A DNA stretch of 49,591 bases from Kofleriaceae bacterium (GCA_018058095.1 JAGPCO010000040.1:5445-55035); one strand, 5' to 3'; shown: positions 1 through 9,954, counted from the first letter of the stretch. Numbers and translations: made by a program. The notes: generated by a model from the letters alone, not told the origin.

Positions 1-213
1 CCTCGACGTCGAGGCGGAGCACGTACTCGACGTTGCCAGCTCGGATCCGATGCGTGATGGGCGACCGCCCACCGGCGGTCAAGCCACCTCGACGTCGAGG
101 CGGAGCACGTACTCGACGTTGCCAGCTCGGATCCGATGCGTGATGGGCGACCGCCCACCGGCGGTCAAGCCACCTCGACGTCGAGGCGGAGCACGTACTC
201 GACGTTGCCAGCT
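1..213. repeat. 86-bp tandem repeat derived from the tlyA 3' end
   Basis: Copies occupy 1-86 and 87-172. A third, 41-bp partial copy (173-213) is the genuine end of tlyA. Read on the minus strand, each full copy re-encodes the last residues of TlyA (ending NVEYVLRLDVEVA and the same stop) with a 6-nt larger junction upstream of it. The window starts at the edge of a copy, so the true copy number is unknown. It may be a real tandem duplication or an assembly artefact at a contig end. Confidence 0.9.
149..166 (-). terminator. Stem-loop at the tlyA stop codon
   Basis: GACCGCC, loop CACC, GGCGGTC form a perfect 7-bp stem overlapping the tlyA stop codon. The same hairpin recurs 86 bp further on at 63-80 because of the tandem repeat. 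No U-tract follows, so a terminator role is only a suggestion; it may equally be a repeat-borne hairpin. Confidence 0.35.
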
Positions 214-944
214 GGCCCGGTGATGGGCGACTCGACCCAGCCGACGCTGCGCAGGCCCACGCTGGGCGCGAACGCCTCGACCTTGGCGATGGCATCGAGC
301 CGGGCGTCCGGATCGCGCACCACACCACCCTTGCCGACGCGGTCGCGCCCGACCTCGAACTGCGGCTTGACCAGGGCCAGGATCGGCTTGCTGGCCGGCG
401 CGGCCCCCCCGGCACCGGCGCCGGGCGCGTGGGCGCGCAGCAGCTCGGCCACCCGCGGCAGCACCAGGGTGAGCGAGATGAACGACACGTCGATGACCGC
501 GAGGTCGGCCGCCTCGGGCACCAGCGCCAGGTCCATGTCGCGCACGTTGGTGCGCTCGATCACCACCACCCGCGGGTCCTGCCGCAGCGACCAGGCCAGC
601 TGGCCGTAGCCGACGTCGATGGCGTAGACCCGGGCCGCGCCGCGCCGGAGCAACACGTCGGTGAAGCCTCCGGTCGACGCGCCGATGTCGAGCGCGACCA
701 GGCCGGTCGGGTCGATCGCGAAGTGGTCCAGCCCGCGCACCAGCTTGAGCGCGCCGCGCGAGACGTACGGGTGGTCGTCCTCGCGCAGGGTGACTACCGC
801 CTCGGCCGCGACCGCCTGCCCGGCCTTGTCGGCGCGGTCGCCATCGACCAGCACCTTGCCGGCCAGGATCAGCGCCCGCGCCCGCTCCCGGCTGACGACC
901 AGGCCACGGTCGACCAGGACCTTGTCGAGGCGTTCGCGGGTCAT
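165..944 (-). CDS. tlyA: TlyA family rRNA (cytidine-2'-O)-methyltransferase
   Basis: Predicted 259-aa S-adenosylmethionine-dependent methyltransferase. TlyA proteins 2'-O-methylate cytidines in 16S and/or 23S rRNA; older annotation calls them haemolysin A. An N-terminal S4 RNA-binding domain (about residues 1-60, opening TRERLDKVLVDRGL) is followed by an FtsJ-like Rossmann domain with the SAM motif DIGASTGGFTD and a later VIDVSFISL strand. Length is normal for the family. The start is ATG, with a TAGGAT box 9 nt upstream that suggests a leaderless or nearly leaderless transcript. The last codons lie in the 86-bp tandem repeat, so two further copies of its C-terminal coding sequence lie downstream. 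Confidence 0.93.
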   Translation of the reverse strand: MTRERLDKVLVDRGLVVSRERARALILAGKVLVDGDRADKAGQAVAAEAVVTLREDDHPYVSRGALKLVRGLDHFAIDPTGLVALDIGASTGGFTDVLLRRGAARVYAIDVGYGQLAWSLRQDPRVVVIERTNVRDMDLALVPEAADLAVIDVSFISLTLVLPRVAELLRAHAPGAGAGGAAPASKPILALVKPQFEVGRDRVGKGGVVRDPDARLDAIAKVEAFAPSVGLRSVGWVESPITGPAGNVEYVLRLDVEVA

Positions 945-953
945 GGCCGCGGC

Positions 954-959
954 ATCCTA
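954..959 (-). promoter_or_regulatory. -10 box of tlyA (TAGGAT)
   Basis: TAGGAT lies 9 nt before the tlyA ATG. It is one of a series of TANNNT boxes next to start codons in this window. Confidence 0.5.
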
Positions 960-987
960 CCCGGCCATGGCAGGCCGACGCGCGGCC

Positions 988-1015
988 TTGCAAAACAGAA
1001 CGACCGTGCTATTGT
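988..1015 (+). promoter_or_regulatory. tetR promoter with overlapping operator
   Basis: A -35-like TTGCAA (988-993) and a -10 TATTGT (1010-1015) are 16 bp apart. The -10 ends 6 nt before the regulator's ATG. The spacer holds AAAACAGAACGACCGT (992-1007), which recurs with one mismatch upstream of the hydrolase gene. This is the arrangement expected for TetR autorepression. Confidence 0.65.
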
Positions 1016-1021
1016 GCCGGC

Positions 1022-1660
1022 ATGGTCGAGCCACGCCCCGGCAAGGGTGAGCACACCCGGCAGGTCATCCTGCAGCGGGCCTTCGCGCTCGCCGCCCAGG
1101 GCAGCCTGGCCGCGGTCAGCATCGGCCGCCTGGCCGAGGAGTCCGGCCTGTCCAAGAGCGGCCTGTTCGCCCACTTCGGCTCGAAGGAGGCGCTCGACGT
1201 CGCGATCGTCGGCTGGGCCACCGATCAGTTCGTGCGCGAGGTGGTGGCGCCGTCGCTGCGGGCGCCGCGCGGCGAGCCGCGGGTGCGCGCGCTGATCGAC
1301 CGCTGGGTCGAGTGGGGCCAGCGCCCCGGCGGCTGCTTCTTCGTCGCCGCCGCGGTCGAGCTCGACGACCAGCGTGGCCCGCCGCGCGACGCGCTCGACC
1401 AGTCGATCCGCGACTGGCTCGACGCCCTGGCCACCGCCGCCCGCATCGCCGTCGACGAGCACCACTTCCGGGCCGACCTCGACCCGGCCCAGTTCGCGTT
1501 CGAGGGCTACGGCCTCATGCTCGGCGCGCACTTCTACCTGCGCTTCCTGCGCGACCCGAGCGCCCTGGTCCGCATCCGCGCCTCGTTCGACGACCTCATC
1601 CACCGGGCCCGGGCCACCGACGCCGGCAAGGGCCGCGGCCGGCCCGCGCCCAGGCCCTGA
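1022..1660 (+). CDS. TetR/AcrR family transcriptional regulator
   Basis: A 212-aa predicted one-component repressor. The N-terminal helix-turn-helix is clear: TRQVILQRAFALAAQGSL, then IGRLAEESGLSKSGLFAHF and GSKEALDVAIV, the standard TetR_N pattern at about residues 12-60. The C-terminal ligand-binding half resembles the TetR group whose C-terminus has a WxEWGxRPGGC-like segment. The start is ATG at the end of a strong leaderless promoter that contains a putative operator. The next gene, an alpha/beta hydrolase, carries the same operator sequence upstream and is the likely target. The effector is unknown. Confidence 0.9.
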   Translation: MVEPRPGKGEHTRQVILQRAFALAAQGSLAAVSIGRLAEESGLSKSGLFAHFGSKEALDVAIVGWATDQFVREVVAPSLRAPRGEPRVRALIDRWVEWGQRPGGCFFVAAAVELDDQRGPPRDALDQSIRDWLDALATAARIAVDEHHFRADLDPAQFAFEGYGLMLGAHFYLRFLRDPSALVRIRASFDDLIHRARATDAGKGRGRPAPRP

Positions 1661-1697
1661 CCCACCTCGCCCGCACACCCCGCTCCTCACATCCCCC

Positions 1698-1710
1698 AGG
1701 AGGCCCCATG
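1698..1710 (+). promoter_or_regulatory. AGGAGG ribosome-binding site before an upstream in-frame ATG
   Basis: AGGAGG (1699-1704 region) sits 4 nt before an ATG at 1708 that is in frame with the hydrolase. If used, it adds 30 residues and places the second operator inside the coding sequence. It is a much better ribosome-binding site than anything before the ATG at 1798, so the start of the hydrolase is unsettled. Confidence 0.4.
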
Positions 1711-1744
1711 CCACTCGCCCTGCTCCCGTCCTCCGCACGATCCA

Positions 1745-1768
1745 AAAACAGCACGACCGTTCGTTCTG
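1745..1768 (+). promoter_or_regulatory. Second TetR-type operator, upstream of the hydrolase
   Basis: AAAACAGCACGACCGT (1745-1760) matches the tetR operator at 15 of 16 positions. Bases 1749-1768 form an imperfect palindrome with arms CAGCACGA and TCGTTCTG around CCGT. This suggests that the neighbouring TetR protein regulates the hydrolase. Confidence 0.65.
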
Positions 1769-1797
1769 GAAGTGGTGATCCGGCCACCCGGCAGCGT

Positions 1798-2724
1798 ATG
1801 GCCAAGGCCGCGGTGCAGCTGGCGTTCGCGCTGTCGGACGACCTCGGCGGCCGCGCCGCGACCTACCTGTTCACCACCCCACACCGGCACCACCAGCCCG
1901 AGCGCGAGCGGGTGGTGCTCGAGGGCGCGCGCCCGTTCACCGTCGAGGTGCAGCGCGAGGCGCCGCGCTGGCGCGGCCAGCCCATCCGGGTCGCGGCCTG
2001 GCGCTGGGGCCACGGCCCGGCCGCGCTGCTGGTGCACGGCTGGGAGGGCCGCGGCGGCCAGCTCGGCGCCCTGGTCGCGCCGCTGCTGGCGGCCGGCCTG
2101 TCGGTGGTCACCTTCGACGCGCCCGGCCACGGCGGTAGCGGCGGCGACCGCCTGTACCTGACCGATCACGCCGACGCCATCGTCGCGGTGGCCCAGGCCA
2201 CCACCGACGTCCACGCGGTCATCGCCCACTCGTTCGGCGCCCCGGCCGCGCTGCTGGCGCGAGCCCGGGCCGGCCTCGACGCCGCGCGCACCGTGTTCGT
2301 GGCGCCCAACGCGCTGGTCGACCGCGCCGTCGGCCACTTCTGCCAGGCCATGGCGCTCGACCCGGCCGCGCGCGCCGCCTTCGTCGCCGCGGTCGAGCGC
2401 GACGCCGGCCTCCCGCTCGGGGCGCTCACCCTCGACGCGCTGGTCGGCGCGCGGGAGGGGGCGGCGCTGGTGATCCACGACGCCGATGACCGCGAGATCC
2501 CGCTCGAGCAGGGCGAACGCCTGGCCCAGGCCTGGCCCGGCGGCGCCGAGCTGATGGTGACCCACGGCCTGGGCCACCGCCGCATCCTGCGCGACCCGGC
2601 GGTCATCACCCGCATCGTCGAGTTCGCCGGCCACGGCGTCGCGCCGCCCCGGTCCGAGCTGGTCCGCCGGCTCGATGCCGGGCAGGCCGGCGGGTCCCGC
2701 GCCGAGGCCGACGCCGACCGTTGA
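1798..2724 (+). CDS. Alpha/beta-fold hydrolase
   Basis: A 308-aa predicted serine hydrolase without an obvious signal peptide. The oxyanion strand LLVHGWEGRGGQL, the nucleophile elbow IAHSFGAPAALL (Ser in A-H-S-F-G, a variant of GxSxG), an acidic-residue region IHDADDREIPLEQG and a late THGLGHRRIL histidine form a complete catalytic set. The start at 1798 fits the family N-terminus (hydrophobic helix, then the LFTTPHRHHQP segment). An alternative in-frame ATG at 1708 has a good Shine-Dalgarno sequence. The gene lies 3' of the TetR gene, on the same strand, and its upstream region has the shared operator. The substrate is unknown; detoxification of an ester or lactone that also acts as TetR ligand is a guess. 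Confidence 0.82.
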   Translation: MAKAAVQLAFALSDDLGGRAATYLFTTPHRHHQPERERVVLEGARPFTVEVQREAPRWRGQPIRVAAWRWGHGPAALLVHGWEGRGGQLGALVAPLLAAGLSVVTFDAPGHGGSGGDRLYLTDHADAIVAVAQATTDVHAVIAHSFGAPAALLARARAGLDAARTVFVAPNALVDRAVGHFCQAMALDPAARAAFVAAVERDAGLPLGALTLDALVGAREGAALVIHDADDREIPLEQGERLAQAWPGGAELMVTHGLGHRRILRDPAVITRIVEFAGHGVAPPRSELVRRLDAGQAGGSRAEADADR

Positions 2725-2784
2725 CAGCGGCCGGCCGGTGCTGCTACCAGTACGCCCTGCCTCGGTGCCGAGGCCTGACAAGTC

Positions 2785-2857
2785 GGGGCTGTAGCTCAGC
2801 TGGGAGAGCGCTAGAATCGCACTCTAGAGGTCTGGGGTTCGATCCCCCACAGCTCCA
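2785..2857 (+). tRNA. tRNA-Ala (anticodon CGC)
   Basis: A complete cloverleaf. The acceptor arm GGGGCTG pairs with CAGCTCC with one G-U. The D stem is GCTC/GAGC. The anticodon stem CTAGA/TCTAG encloses the loop ATCGCAC (anticodon CGC, reading GCG). The T arm TGGGG/CCCCA has loop TTCGATC, and the discriminator is A. The 3' CCA is not encoded (the sequence continues CGA), so it must be added by tRNA nucleotidyltransferase. Confidence 0.96.
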
Positions 2858-2869
2858 CGACCAACGACC

Positions 2870-2902
2870 GGAGCCTCGCAACCGCGGGGCTCTGGTTGTT
2901 TT
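2870..2902 (+). terminator. Terminator after tRNA-Ala
   Basis: GAGCC and GGCTC arms with an extended, imperfect G/C inner stem surround a short loop near CAAC, followed by TGGTTGTTTT. The hairpin plus T-rich tail just after the tRNA fits an intrinsic terminator. Confidence 0.65.
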
Positions 2903-2912
2903 CGGGGCGTGT

Positions 2913-2918
2913 TACCGT
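2913..2918 (+). promoter_or_regulatory. -10 box TACCGT, leaderless geometry
   Basis: TACCGT ends 8 nt before the ATG at 2927 and follows the tRNA terminator. It supports 2927 as the start rather than the internal ATGs at 2936 and 2972. Confidence 0.5.
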
Positions 2919-2926
2919 CGCCGCGA

Positions 2927-4150
2927 ATGCAGTCCATGACTGGACCGATCCGCGCCTGGGGGCCGCACACGATGGGAGGCGTCCTGGCCACGGCGCTGGT
3001 GCTGGCCCTGACCGGCTGCTACGACGGCGCCGCCCTCGACCCGTGCTCGGCCAGCTGCTCGGCGGCCGAGCCGTGCGCCGAGGGCCTGGTGTGCTCGGCG
3101 GGCCTGTGCGCCGAGCCGGGCCAGAGCTGCGCGCCGAGCACGCCGGTCCTGCACCTCGACCTGGTCGGTCCGGGCAAGGTCCAGCGCGGCACGCTCGAGG
3201 TCCTGTGCGACTCCACCGCCGGGAGCGCCGCGTGCGACGTGCCGTGGGAGGGCTCGGACAGCGAGACGCTGGTCGCCATCGGCGCCGACTTCGCGGGCTG
3301 GAGCGGCGACTGCGCGGGCCTGGGCGACTGCGTCCTGCCGCGCGGGGCCAGCCACCGCGTCGGTGCGTCGTTCGGCGCCGGCCGGCGCACGGTCAGCGTG
3401 ACCGTGGTCGGCGGCGAGGCGGGCGAGGTGGTGACGTCGGAGCCGCCTGGCATCACGTGCGCCGGGGGGATGTGCGAGGCCAGCTTCCTGCCGGCCGACA
3501 CCATCACGCTGACCGCCAGCGCCGGCAAGCTCGGGCGCTGGCGCACCGACGACTCCTGGACCGGGCCGTGCGCCTCGCAGGACGCGACCTCGTGCGTGCT
3601 GCGCCCGGACAGCGGCACCAGCGTGGTCGGCTACACGTTCGTGCGGACGCCCAAGGTGACGCTGCAGACCATGGGCACAGACGACTACCGGATCACCGGC
3701 AACCTCGGCACCTGCACGGCGGTTGCGCCGTGTGCGCCGGTCGCCCTCGACGCCGGCACCAACATCGCGCTGACCGCCGAGGTCACTGACAGCGGCCAGG
3801 TCAGCGGATGGAGCTGCCTTGGCTGCCTCGTCTCCGGGGTCCGGAATGAGAAGGTGACCACCGTGCTCGGCACCGACGACCTGACGATCTCCGCCACCGT
3901 GACGCCGGGGTTCGCCGTGGTGGCCACGACCCTGACCCGGACCACGATCACCACTCCGCCCGCGCTGGCGACCCCGCCGATGGGCTCGGCCCGGGCCAGC
4001 TTCTCCGGCCCCCTCTCGGTCGAGGGAGTGATGACGGCGTGTACGGCCGGGGACCTCGGGGCGGCGGGCTGCACCATCGGGGGGTGCATGGGTGACGACT
4101 TCACCTGCCAGATCGACGTGACCACGCCACGCGTCCTGAACTTCCCGTAG
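2927..4150 (+). CDS. Putative outer-membrane lipoprotein, Cys-rich N-terminus
   Basis: A 407-aa protein of unknown function. The N-terminus runs through a hydrophobic stretch to a lipobox-like LALTGC (Cys at about residue 31), so it is probably lipidated and exported. After the lipid site a Cys-rich segment (CSASCSAAEPC, later VCSAGLCAEPGQSC) resembles the short disulfide modules common in Myxococcota surface proteins. The rest consists of repeated beta-rich segments with paired cysteines, such as FAGWSGDCAGLGDC, resembling bacterial Ig-like repeats of the InlB/Listeria type (WSGDCxG). No catalytic motif was recognised. The gene is monocistronic: a tRNA terminator lies upstream and a convergent gene begins 21 bp downstream. 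Confidence 0.75.
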   Translation: MQSMTGPIRAWGPHTMGGVLATALVLALTGCYDGAALDPCSASCSAAEPCAEGLVCSAGLCAEPGQSCAPSTPVLHLDLVGPGKVQRGTLEVLCDSTAGSAACDVPWEGSDSETLVAIGADFAGWSGDCAGLGDCVLPRGASHRVGASFGAGRRTVSVTVVGGEAGEVVTSEPPGITCAGGMCEASFLPADTITLTASAGKLGRWRTDDSWTGPCASQDATSCVLRPDSGTSVVGYTFVRTPKVTLQTMGTDDYRITGNLGTCTAVAPCAPVALDAGTNIALTAEVTDSGQVSGWSCLGCLVSGVRNEKVTTVLGTDDLTISATVTPGFAVVATTLTRTTITTPPALATPPMGSARASFSGPLSVEGVMTACTAGDLGAAGCTIGGCMGDDFTCQIDVTTPRVLNFP

Positions 4151-4171
4151 CGCCGACCCGCGCCCGCCCGG

Positions 4172-4858
4172 TCAGAACCGGTGGCTGTCGGCCAGCGACA
4201 GCGACAGCTGGCTCGAGTCGTTGCCGCCGTCGCCGTAGGCCAGGCCCAGCTCGATCGACGGCGTGTTGCCGGTGGCGCCGATGGGTACACCCAGGCCGAG
4301 GCTGGCGCCGTACCACCAGGTGGTGGTGGCCAGCTCCGGCTCGCCATGGCCAAACGGGCGCCCCCGCCGCAGCGGCACGCTGACGGCGGCGAACGTGCCG
4401 AGCGCCGGCACGGCGTAGCGGTTGGGAAAGGACAGCGCCCCGCCCAGCGCCAGCGTGCCGGCGACCAGGCCGGTGTCCATCGCGCTGAGCCCGACGCTGG
4501 CCAGGCCGGCGGCCCAGTCATGACGCGGCGACGCGGTGCGGCCGTAGCCGCGCAGCTCGACCAGCCAGCGCGTCACCTTGGGATCCTTGTCGTCGAGCTG
4601 GCCCTCGTTGCCGCGCCCGCCGCCGAGCTGGACCCCGGCGCTGACCGCCTCGGTCGCCTGGTGCTCGGCCCGCACCGCCACGCCGACGCCGTCGCCGCCC
4701 AGGATCTCGCCGGCCATGCCGACGACCAGGGTGACGGTGGTGGCGCCGCGCTCGGCCGGCGCGGTGCCGGCGTGCATGGGCATGAGCGGCGGCGGCGACA
4801 CCGCGTTGCAGGCGACGACCGCCAGCGCGACCGACACCGTCGAGGCGGCCCGCCTCAT
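4172..4858 (-). CDS. Outer-membrane beta-barrel-like lipoprotein
   Basis: A 228-aa exported protein. The N-terminus MRRAASTVSVALAVVAC ends in a lipobox-like VVAC. The body alternates hydrophobic and polar residues with many glycines, and the chain ends LSLSLADSHRF with a terminal Phe, typical of outer-membrane barrels recognised by BAM. Its ATG overlaps the ddl stop (ATGA), so it is translationally coupled to the murC-murB-ddl operon. No homology-based function is recognised. Its operon position suggests a role in the envelope, but that is inference. Confidence 0.72.
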   Translation of the reverse strand: MRRAASTVSVALAVVACNAVSPPPLMPMHAGTAPAERGATTVTLVVGMAGEILGGDGVGVAVRAEHQATEAVSAGVQLGGGRGNEGQLDDKDPKVTRWLVELRGYGRTASPRHDWAAGLASVGLSAMDTGLVAGTLALGGALSFPNRYAVPALGTFAAVSVPLRRGRPFGHGEPELATTTWWYGASLGLGVPIGATGNTPSIELGLAYGDGGNDSSQLSLSLADSHRF

Positions 4859-5799
4859 CGCGCCGACGCCAGGATACGCTCGCACAGCGTCGGGTAGTCC
4901 ATGCCGATCGACTTGGCGATCTTGGGCAGCAGCGAGGTGCCGGTCATGCCCGGCAGGGTGTTGACCTCGAGCACGAACGGCGCGCCGTCGGCGCGGATGC
5001 GCAGGTCGGGCCGGGCGTGGCCGGTGCAGCCGAGCGCCCGGTACGCCGCCAGCGCCAGCTCCTCGGCCCGCGCCACGATCGCGCGGTCGAGCTCGGGCGG
5101 GATGAGGTACCTGGTGTCGGTCCGCTTGTACTTGGCCTCGTAGTCGTAGAAGCGAGTGGCCGGCTTGACCTCGACCGAGCCGAGCACGGCGCCGTCGAGG
5201 ATGCCGACGAAGACCTCGGTGCCAGCGATGTACTCCTCGACCAGGACCGGGCCATGGTGGTGGCGGGCCAGCGCGACCGCGGCGGCCAGCTCGGCCCGGT
5301 CCTCGACCACGCTGACCCCGACCGAGCTGCCCTCGTTGGCCGGCTTGACCACCAGCGGCAGCGGGTGATCGGCCAGCGCGGCCGGGCCGTCGCTGCCGTC
5401 GACCGGGCCGCCGTCGGCCGCGCCGGGCAAGAGGCGCCAGGCCGGGGTCGGCACGCCGTTGCTCTCGAAGATGCGCTTGGACATGACCTTGTCCATGGCC
5501 AGCGCGCTGGCCAGGATACCCGAGCCGGTGCAGGCGATGCCGAGGCACGTGCACAGGCCCTGGACCGCGCCGTCCTCGCCGTACGTGCCGTGCAGCGCGT
5601 TCCACACCACCGCCACGCCGGCGCTGGCCAGCAGGTCGGGCAGCCGGGTGCCGTCCTTCCAGTCGATGGCGACGGCGCGATAGCCGCGCTCCTGCAGCGC
5701 CGCCAGCACGCCGACGCCGGTGTTGAGCGACACCTCGCGCTCGGCCGACAGGCCGCCCATGACCACGCCGACCACGCGGTCCTTCCACGGATTGGACAT
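4855..5799 (-). CDS. ddl: D-alanine--D-alanine ligase
   Basis: A 314-aa ATP-grasp enzyme joining two D-Ala residues for the peptidoglycan pentapeptide. Recognisable elements are VVMGGLSAEREVSLNTG at the N-terminus, NALHGTYGEDGAVQGL, the ATP-grasp segment PLVVKPANEGSSVGVS, VEEYIAGTEVFVGIL, and the C-terminal metal and substrate region VLEVNTLPGMTGTSLLPK. The usual RxDF metal-ligand stretch reads ARPDLR, keeping the Asp. The start at 5799 is preferred over an upstream ATG at 5817: a TACAAC box lies 6 nt before it and homologs begin close to the MGG motif. It lies 31 nt after murB and overlaps the following lipoprotein gene by 4 nt. Confidence 0.95.
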   Translation of the reverse strand: MSNPWKDRVVGVVMGGLSAEREVSLNTGVGVLAALQERGYRAVAIDWKDGTRLPDLLASAGVAVVWNALHGTYGEDGAVQGLCTCLGIACTGSGILASALAMDKVMSKRIFESNGVPTPAWRLLPGAADGGPVDGSDGPAALADHPLPLVVKPANEGSSVGVSVVEDRAELAAAVALARHHHGPVLVEEYIAGTEVFVGILDGAVLGSVEVKPATRFYDYEAKYKRTDTRYLIPPELDRAIVARAEELALAAYRALGCTGHARPDLRIRADGAPFVLEVNTLPGMTGTSLLPKIAKSIGMDYPTLCERILASAR

Positions 5800-5805
5800 G
5801 GCCGG

Positions 5806-5811
5806 GTTGTA
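5806..5811 (-). promoter_or_regulatory. Possible internal -10 box before ddl (TACAAC)
   Basis: TACAAC ends 6 nt before the ddl ATG. It departs from TANNNT at the last base, so an internal promoter in the mur operon is only possible. Confidence 0.3.
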
Positions 5812-5830
5812 CCGCATCGATGTTCCCAGG

Positions 5831-6847
<1,017 letters not shown>

Positions 6848-6875
6848 GGCCGCCTCCCCGCGCGCGCGCTCGGGC

Positions 6876-8294
<1,419 letters not shown>

Positions 8295-8387
8295 GGCGGG
8301 CTCCAGGGGCGAGGGCTCGAGGCGGGGACGCGGGATCAACGCGCGGCGGGTCATAGCAGATTCCAGGCGGGCTGCGCGCGGCCGTGA

Positions 8388-8393
8388 TATCAC
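8388..8393 (+). promoter_or_regulatory. Possible -10 box (TATCAC) in a short palindrome
   Basis: TATCAC ends 8 nt before the ATG at 8402 and lies in the palindrome GTGATATCAC in the murC/DUF971 divergent region. It is a near match to the leaderless TANNNT pattern; a regulator site is also possible. Confidence 0.35.
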
Positions 8394-8401
8394 CCGCGGC
8401 C

Positions 8402-8719
8402 ATGGTCAGCCCCGTCGAGATCATCGGCCTCGGTCAGGCCCAGGTCCGCTTCGTGTGGGACGACGACACCGAGGTGACCTGGCCGACCCGGACCCTGCGC
8501 CTGCGCTGCACCTGCGCCCTGTGCGTGTCGGAGCACTCCGGCTTGCCCCTGCTCGACCCGACGACGGTGCCGGCCGACATCACGATCAAGGACATGAGCC
8601 TGGTCGGCAACTACGGCGTCGGCGTGGTGTTCTCCGACGGCCACTCGACCGGCATCTACCGCATCCGCGAGCTGGTCAAGGGTCCCGACGGTGCCGGCTC
8701 GACGCCGGTGGCGTCGTGA
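8402..8719 (+). CDS. DUF971 family protein (GBBH-like N-terminal domain)
   Basis: A 105-aa single-domain protein. The sequence VEIIGLGQAQVRFVWDDD, then RTLRLRCTCALCVSEHSG, then a GNYGVGVVFSDGHSTGIYR core matches the DUF971 pattern, also found at the N-terminus of gamma-butyrobetaine hydroxylases and beside iron-sulfur carrier proteins. CTCALC holds the Cys residues of the possible metal site. The start is ATG 8402; an in-frame GTG at 8384 overlaps the palindromic promoter region. Its stop overlaps the nitroreductase GTG by 4 nt, so the two are co-translated. The exact biochemical role of stand-alone DUF971 proteins is not settled. Confidence 0.88.
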   Translation: MVSPVEIIGLGQAQVRFVWDDDTEVTWPTRTLRLRCTCALCVSEHSGLPLLDPTTVPADITIKDMSLVGNYGVGVVFSDGHSTGIYRIRELVKGPDGAGSTPVAS

Positions 8720-9402
8720 CCTCGCTGCCCGACCTGCACGCCGTCCTGGCCCGGCGCCACAGCGTGCGCGGCTTTGCGCCGACGCCGGTGCCGGCGCCGA
8801 CGCTGGAGGCGATCTTCGCGGCGGCGCAGCAGGCGCCGTCGTGGTGCAACGTCCAGCCGTGGCGGGTCACCGTGACCAACCCGCCGCGCACCGCCGCGCT
8901 GGCGCAGGCCATGCAGCAGGCGGCCCGGACCAGCCTGCCCCACCCCGACGTCGCCTTCCCGATGACCTACCCCGAGCCGTATGACGCCCACCGCAAGGTG
9001 TGTGGCGGGGCGCTGTACCGGGCCATGGGCGTGGCCCGCGACGACAAGGCCGGCCGCTACGACGCCTGGCTGCGCAACTACGCCTTCTTCGACGCGCCGC
9101 ACCTGGCGGTGGTGGCGTGTGACCGCCGGCTCGGGCCGTACGCCTTCGTCGACGTCGGCGTCTGGCTCGGCCTCCTCCTGGCGGCGGCGACCGCGGCCGG
9201 GGTGGCCACCTGCGCCATGGCCTCGGTCGCGGCCTACCCCGACGTGCTGCGGGCCGAGCTCGCGCTGCCGGCCGACGAGACCATCCTGCTCGGGGTCGCG
9301 CTCGGGTACGCCGACGACCAGATCGCCGCCAACACGGCCCGGACCGACCGCTCACCGCTCGGCGCCAACGTCCGCTTCGTGCCGGCGGCGGAGGGCGGGT
9401 GA
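8716..9402 (+). CDS. Nitroreductase family protein
   Basis: A 228-aa predicted FMN-dependent oxidoreductase. The N-terminal LARRHSVRGFAPTPVPAPTL and the following AAQQAPSWCNVQPWRV are the usual nitroreductase FMN-binding signature, and the C-terminal half has the family helix DVGVWLGLLLAAATAAGVATC and LGVALGYAD. The electron acceptor cannot be told from sequence. The GTG start overlaps the DUF971 stop as GTGA, and a lectin-like lipoprotein gene follows after 3 nt, so the three genes probably form one transcript. Confidence 0.9.
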   Translation: MTSLPDLHAVLARRHSVRGFAPTPVPAPTLEAIFAAAQQAPSWCNVQPWRVTVTNPPRTAALAQAMQQAARTSLPHPDVAFPMTYPEPYDAHRKVCGGALYRAMGVARDDKAGRYDAWLRNYAFFDAPHLAVVACDRRLGPYAFVDVGVWLGLLLAAATAAGVATCAMASVAAYPDVLRAELALPADETILLGVALGYADDQIAANTARTDRSPLGANVRFVPAAEGG

Positions 9403-9405
9403 GGC

Positions 9406-9942
9406 ATGGCCCGGGTCGACCTGCACCTGCTCGGCGCCGTGCTGCTCGCCTCGTGTGGCCGGATCGACTTCGCGCCCGCGACGCAGGCGGTCGCCGACGC
9501 CGCGCCGGCGCCGGTCGATGGCCCGCCGTGCCCGGCCACCTTCACGCCGAGCGGCGGCAGCTGCTACCTGGTGGTGGCCAACACGCCGGTGGCCGGCACC
9601 TGGCAGGAGCTCGAGGCGCGGTGTGAGGCGAGCGAGCCGGGCGCCCACCTGGCGGTGATCGAGGACGAGGCCGAGCTCGACCACCTGATCGCGATCATCC
9701 GCACCGCGGGCATGGCCGACGCGGTGGTCGGGTTCTCCGACCTGGTGACGGAGGGCACGTTCCTCACGGTGGTCGGCTCGCCCGCCTTCCTGCGCTGGGC
9801 CCCGGGCGACCCCGACGGGGACGACTGCGGCGCCATCCAGGCCACCCCGGGGACGGAGGGGACCGAGGACACCGTGTGCACGGGCCTCGACGACTACGTG
9901 TGCGAGGCCGACGGTCGGGCCGTCGACCCATCGGCGTTCTGA
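9406..9942 (+). CDS. Lipoprotein with a C-type-lectin-like domain
   Basis: A 178-aa surface lipoprotein. The signal peptide ends LLASC, and right after the Cys comes GRIDFAP, a motif shared by three other lipoproteins in this window. An Ala/Pro/Asp linker leads to a C-type-lectin-like fold: the opening CPATFTPSGGSCYLV, the helix WQELEARCEASEPGAHLAVI, then the RWAPGDPDGDDC core and a final Cys pair. The calcium-binding EPN/QPD triplet is not obvious, so sugar binding is unproven. It is the third gene after DUF971 and nitroreductase. Confidence 0.85.
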   Translation: MARVDLHLLGAVLLASCGRIDFAPATQAVADAAPAPVDGPPCPATFTPSGGSCYLVVANTPVAGTWQELEARCEASEPGAHLAVIEDEAELDHLIAIIRTAGMADAVVGFSDLVTEGTFLTVVGSPAFLRWAPGDPDGDDCGAIQATPGTEGTEDTVCTGLDDYVCEADGRAVDPSAF

Positions 9943-9954
9943 CCAGGTCGCGCC

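Noticed and set aside
1-172. Extra TlyA-like genes
   Set aside because: The copies hold only the last codons of tlyA and a stop; they have no upstream domain.
2721-2939. Small ORF across the tRNA
   Set aside because: It covers tRNA-Ala and its terminator and reads no plausible protein.
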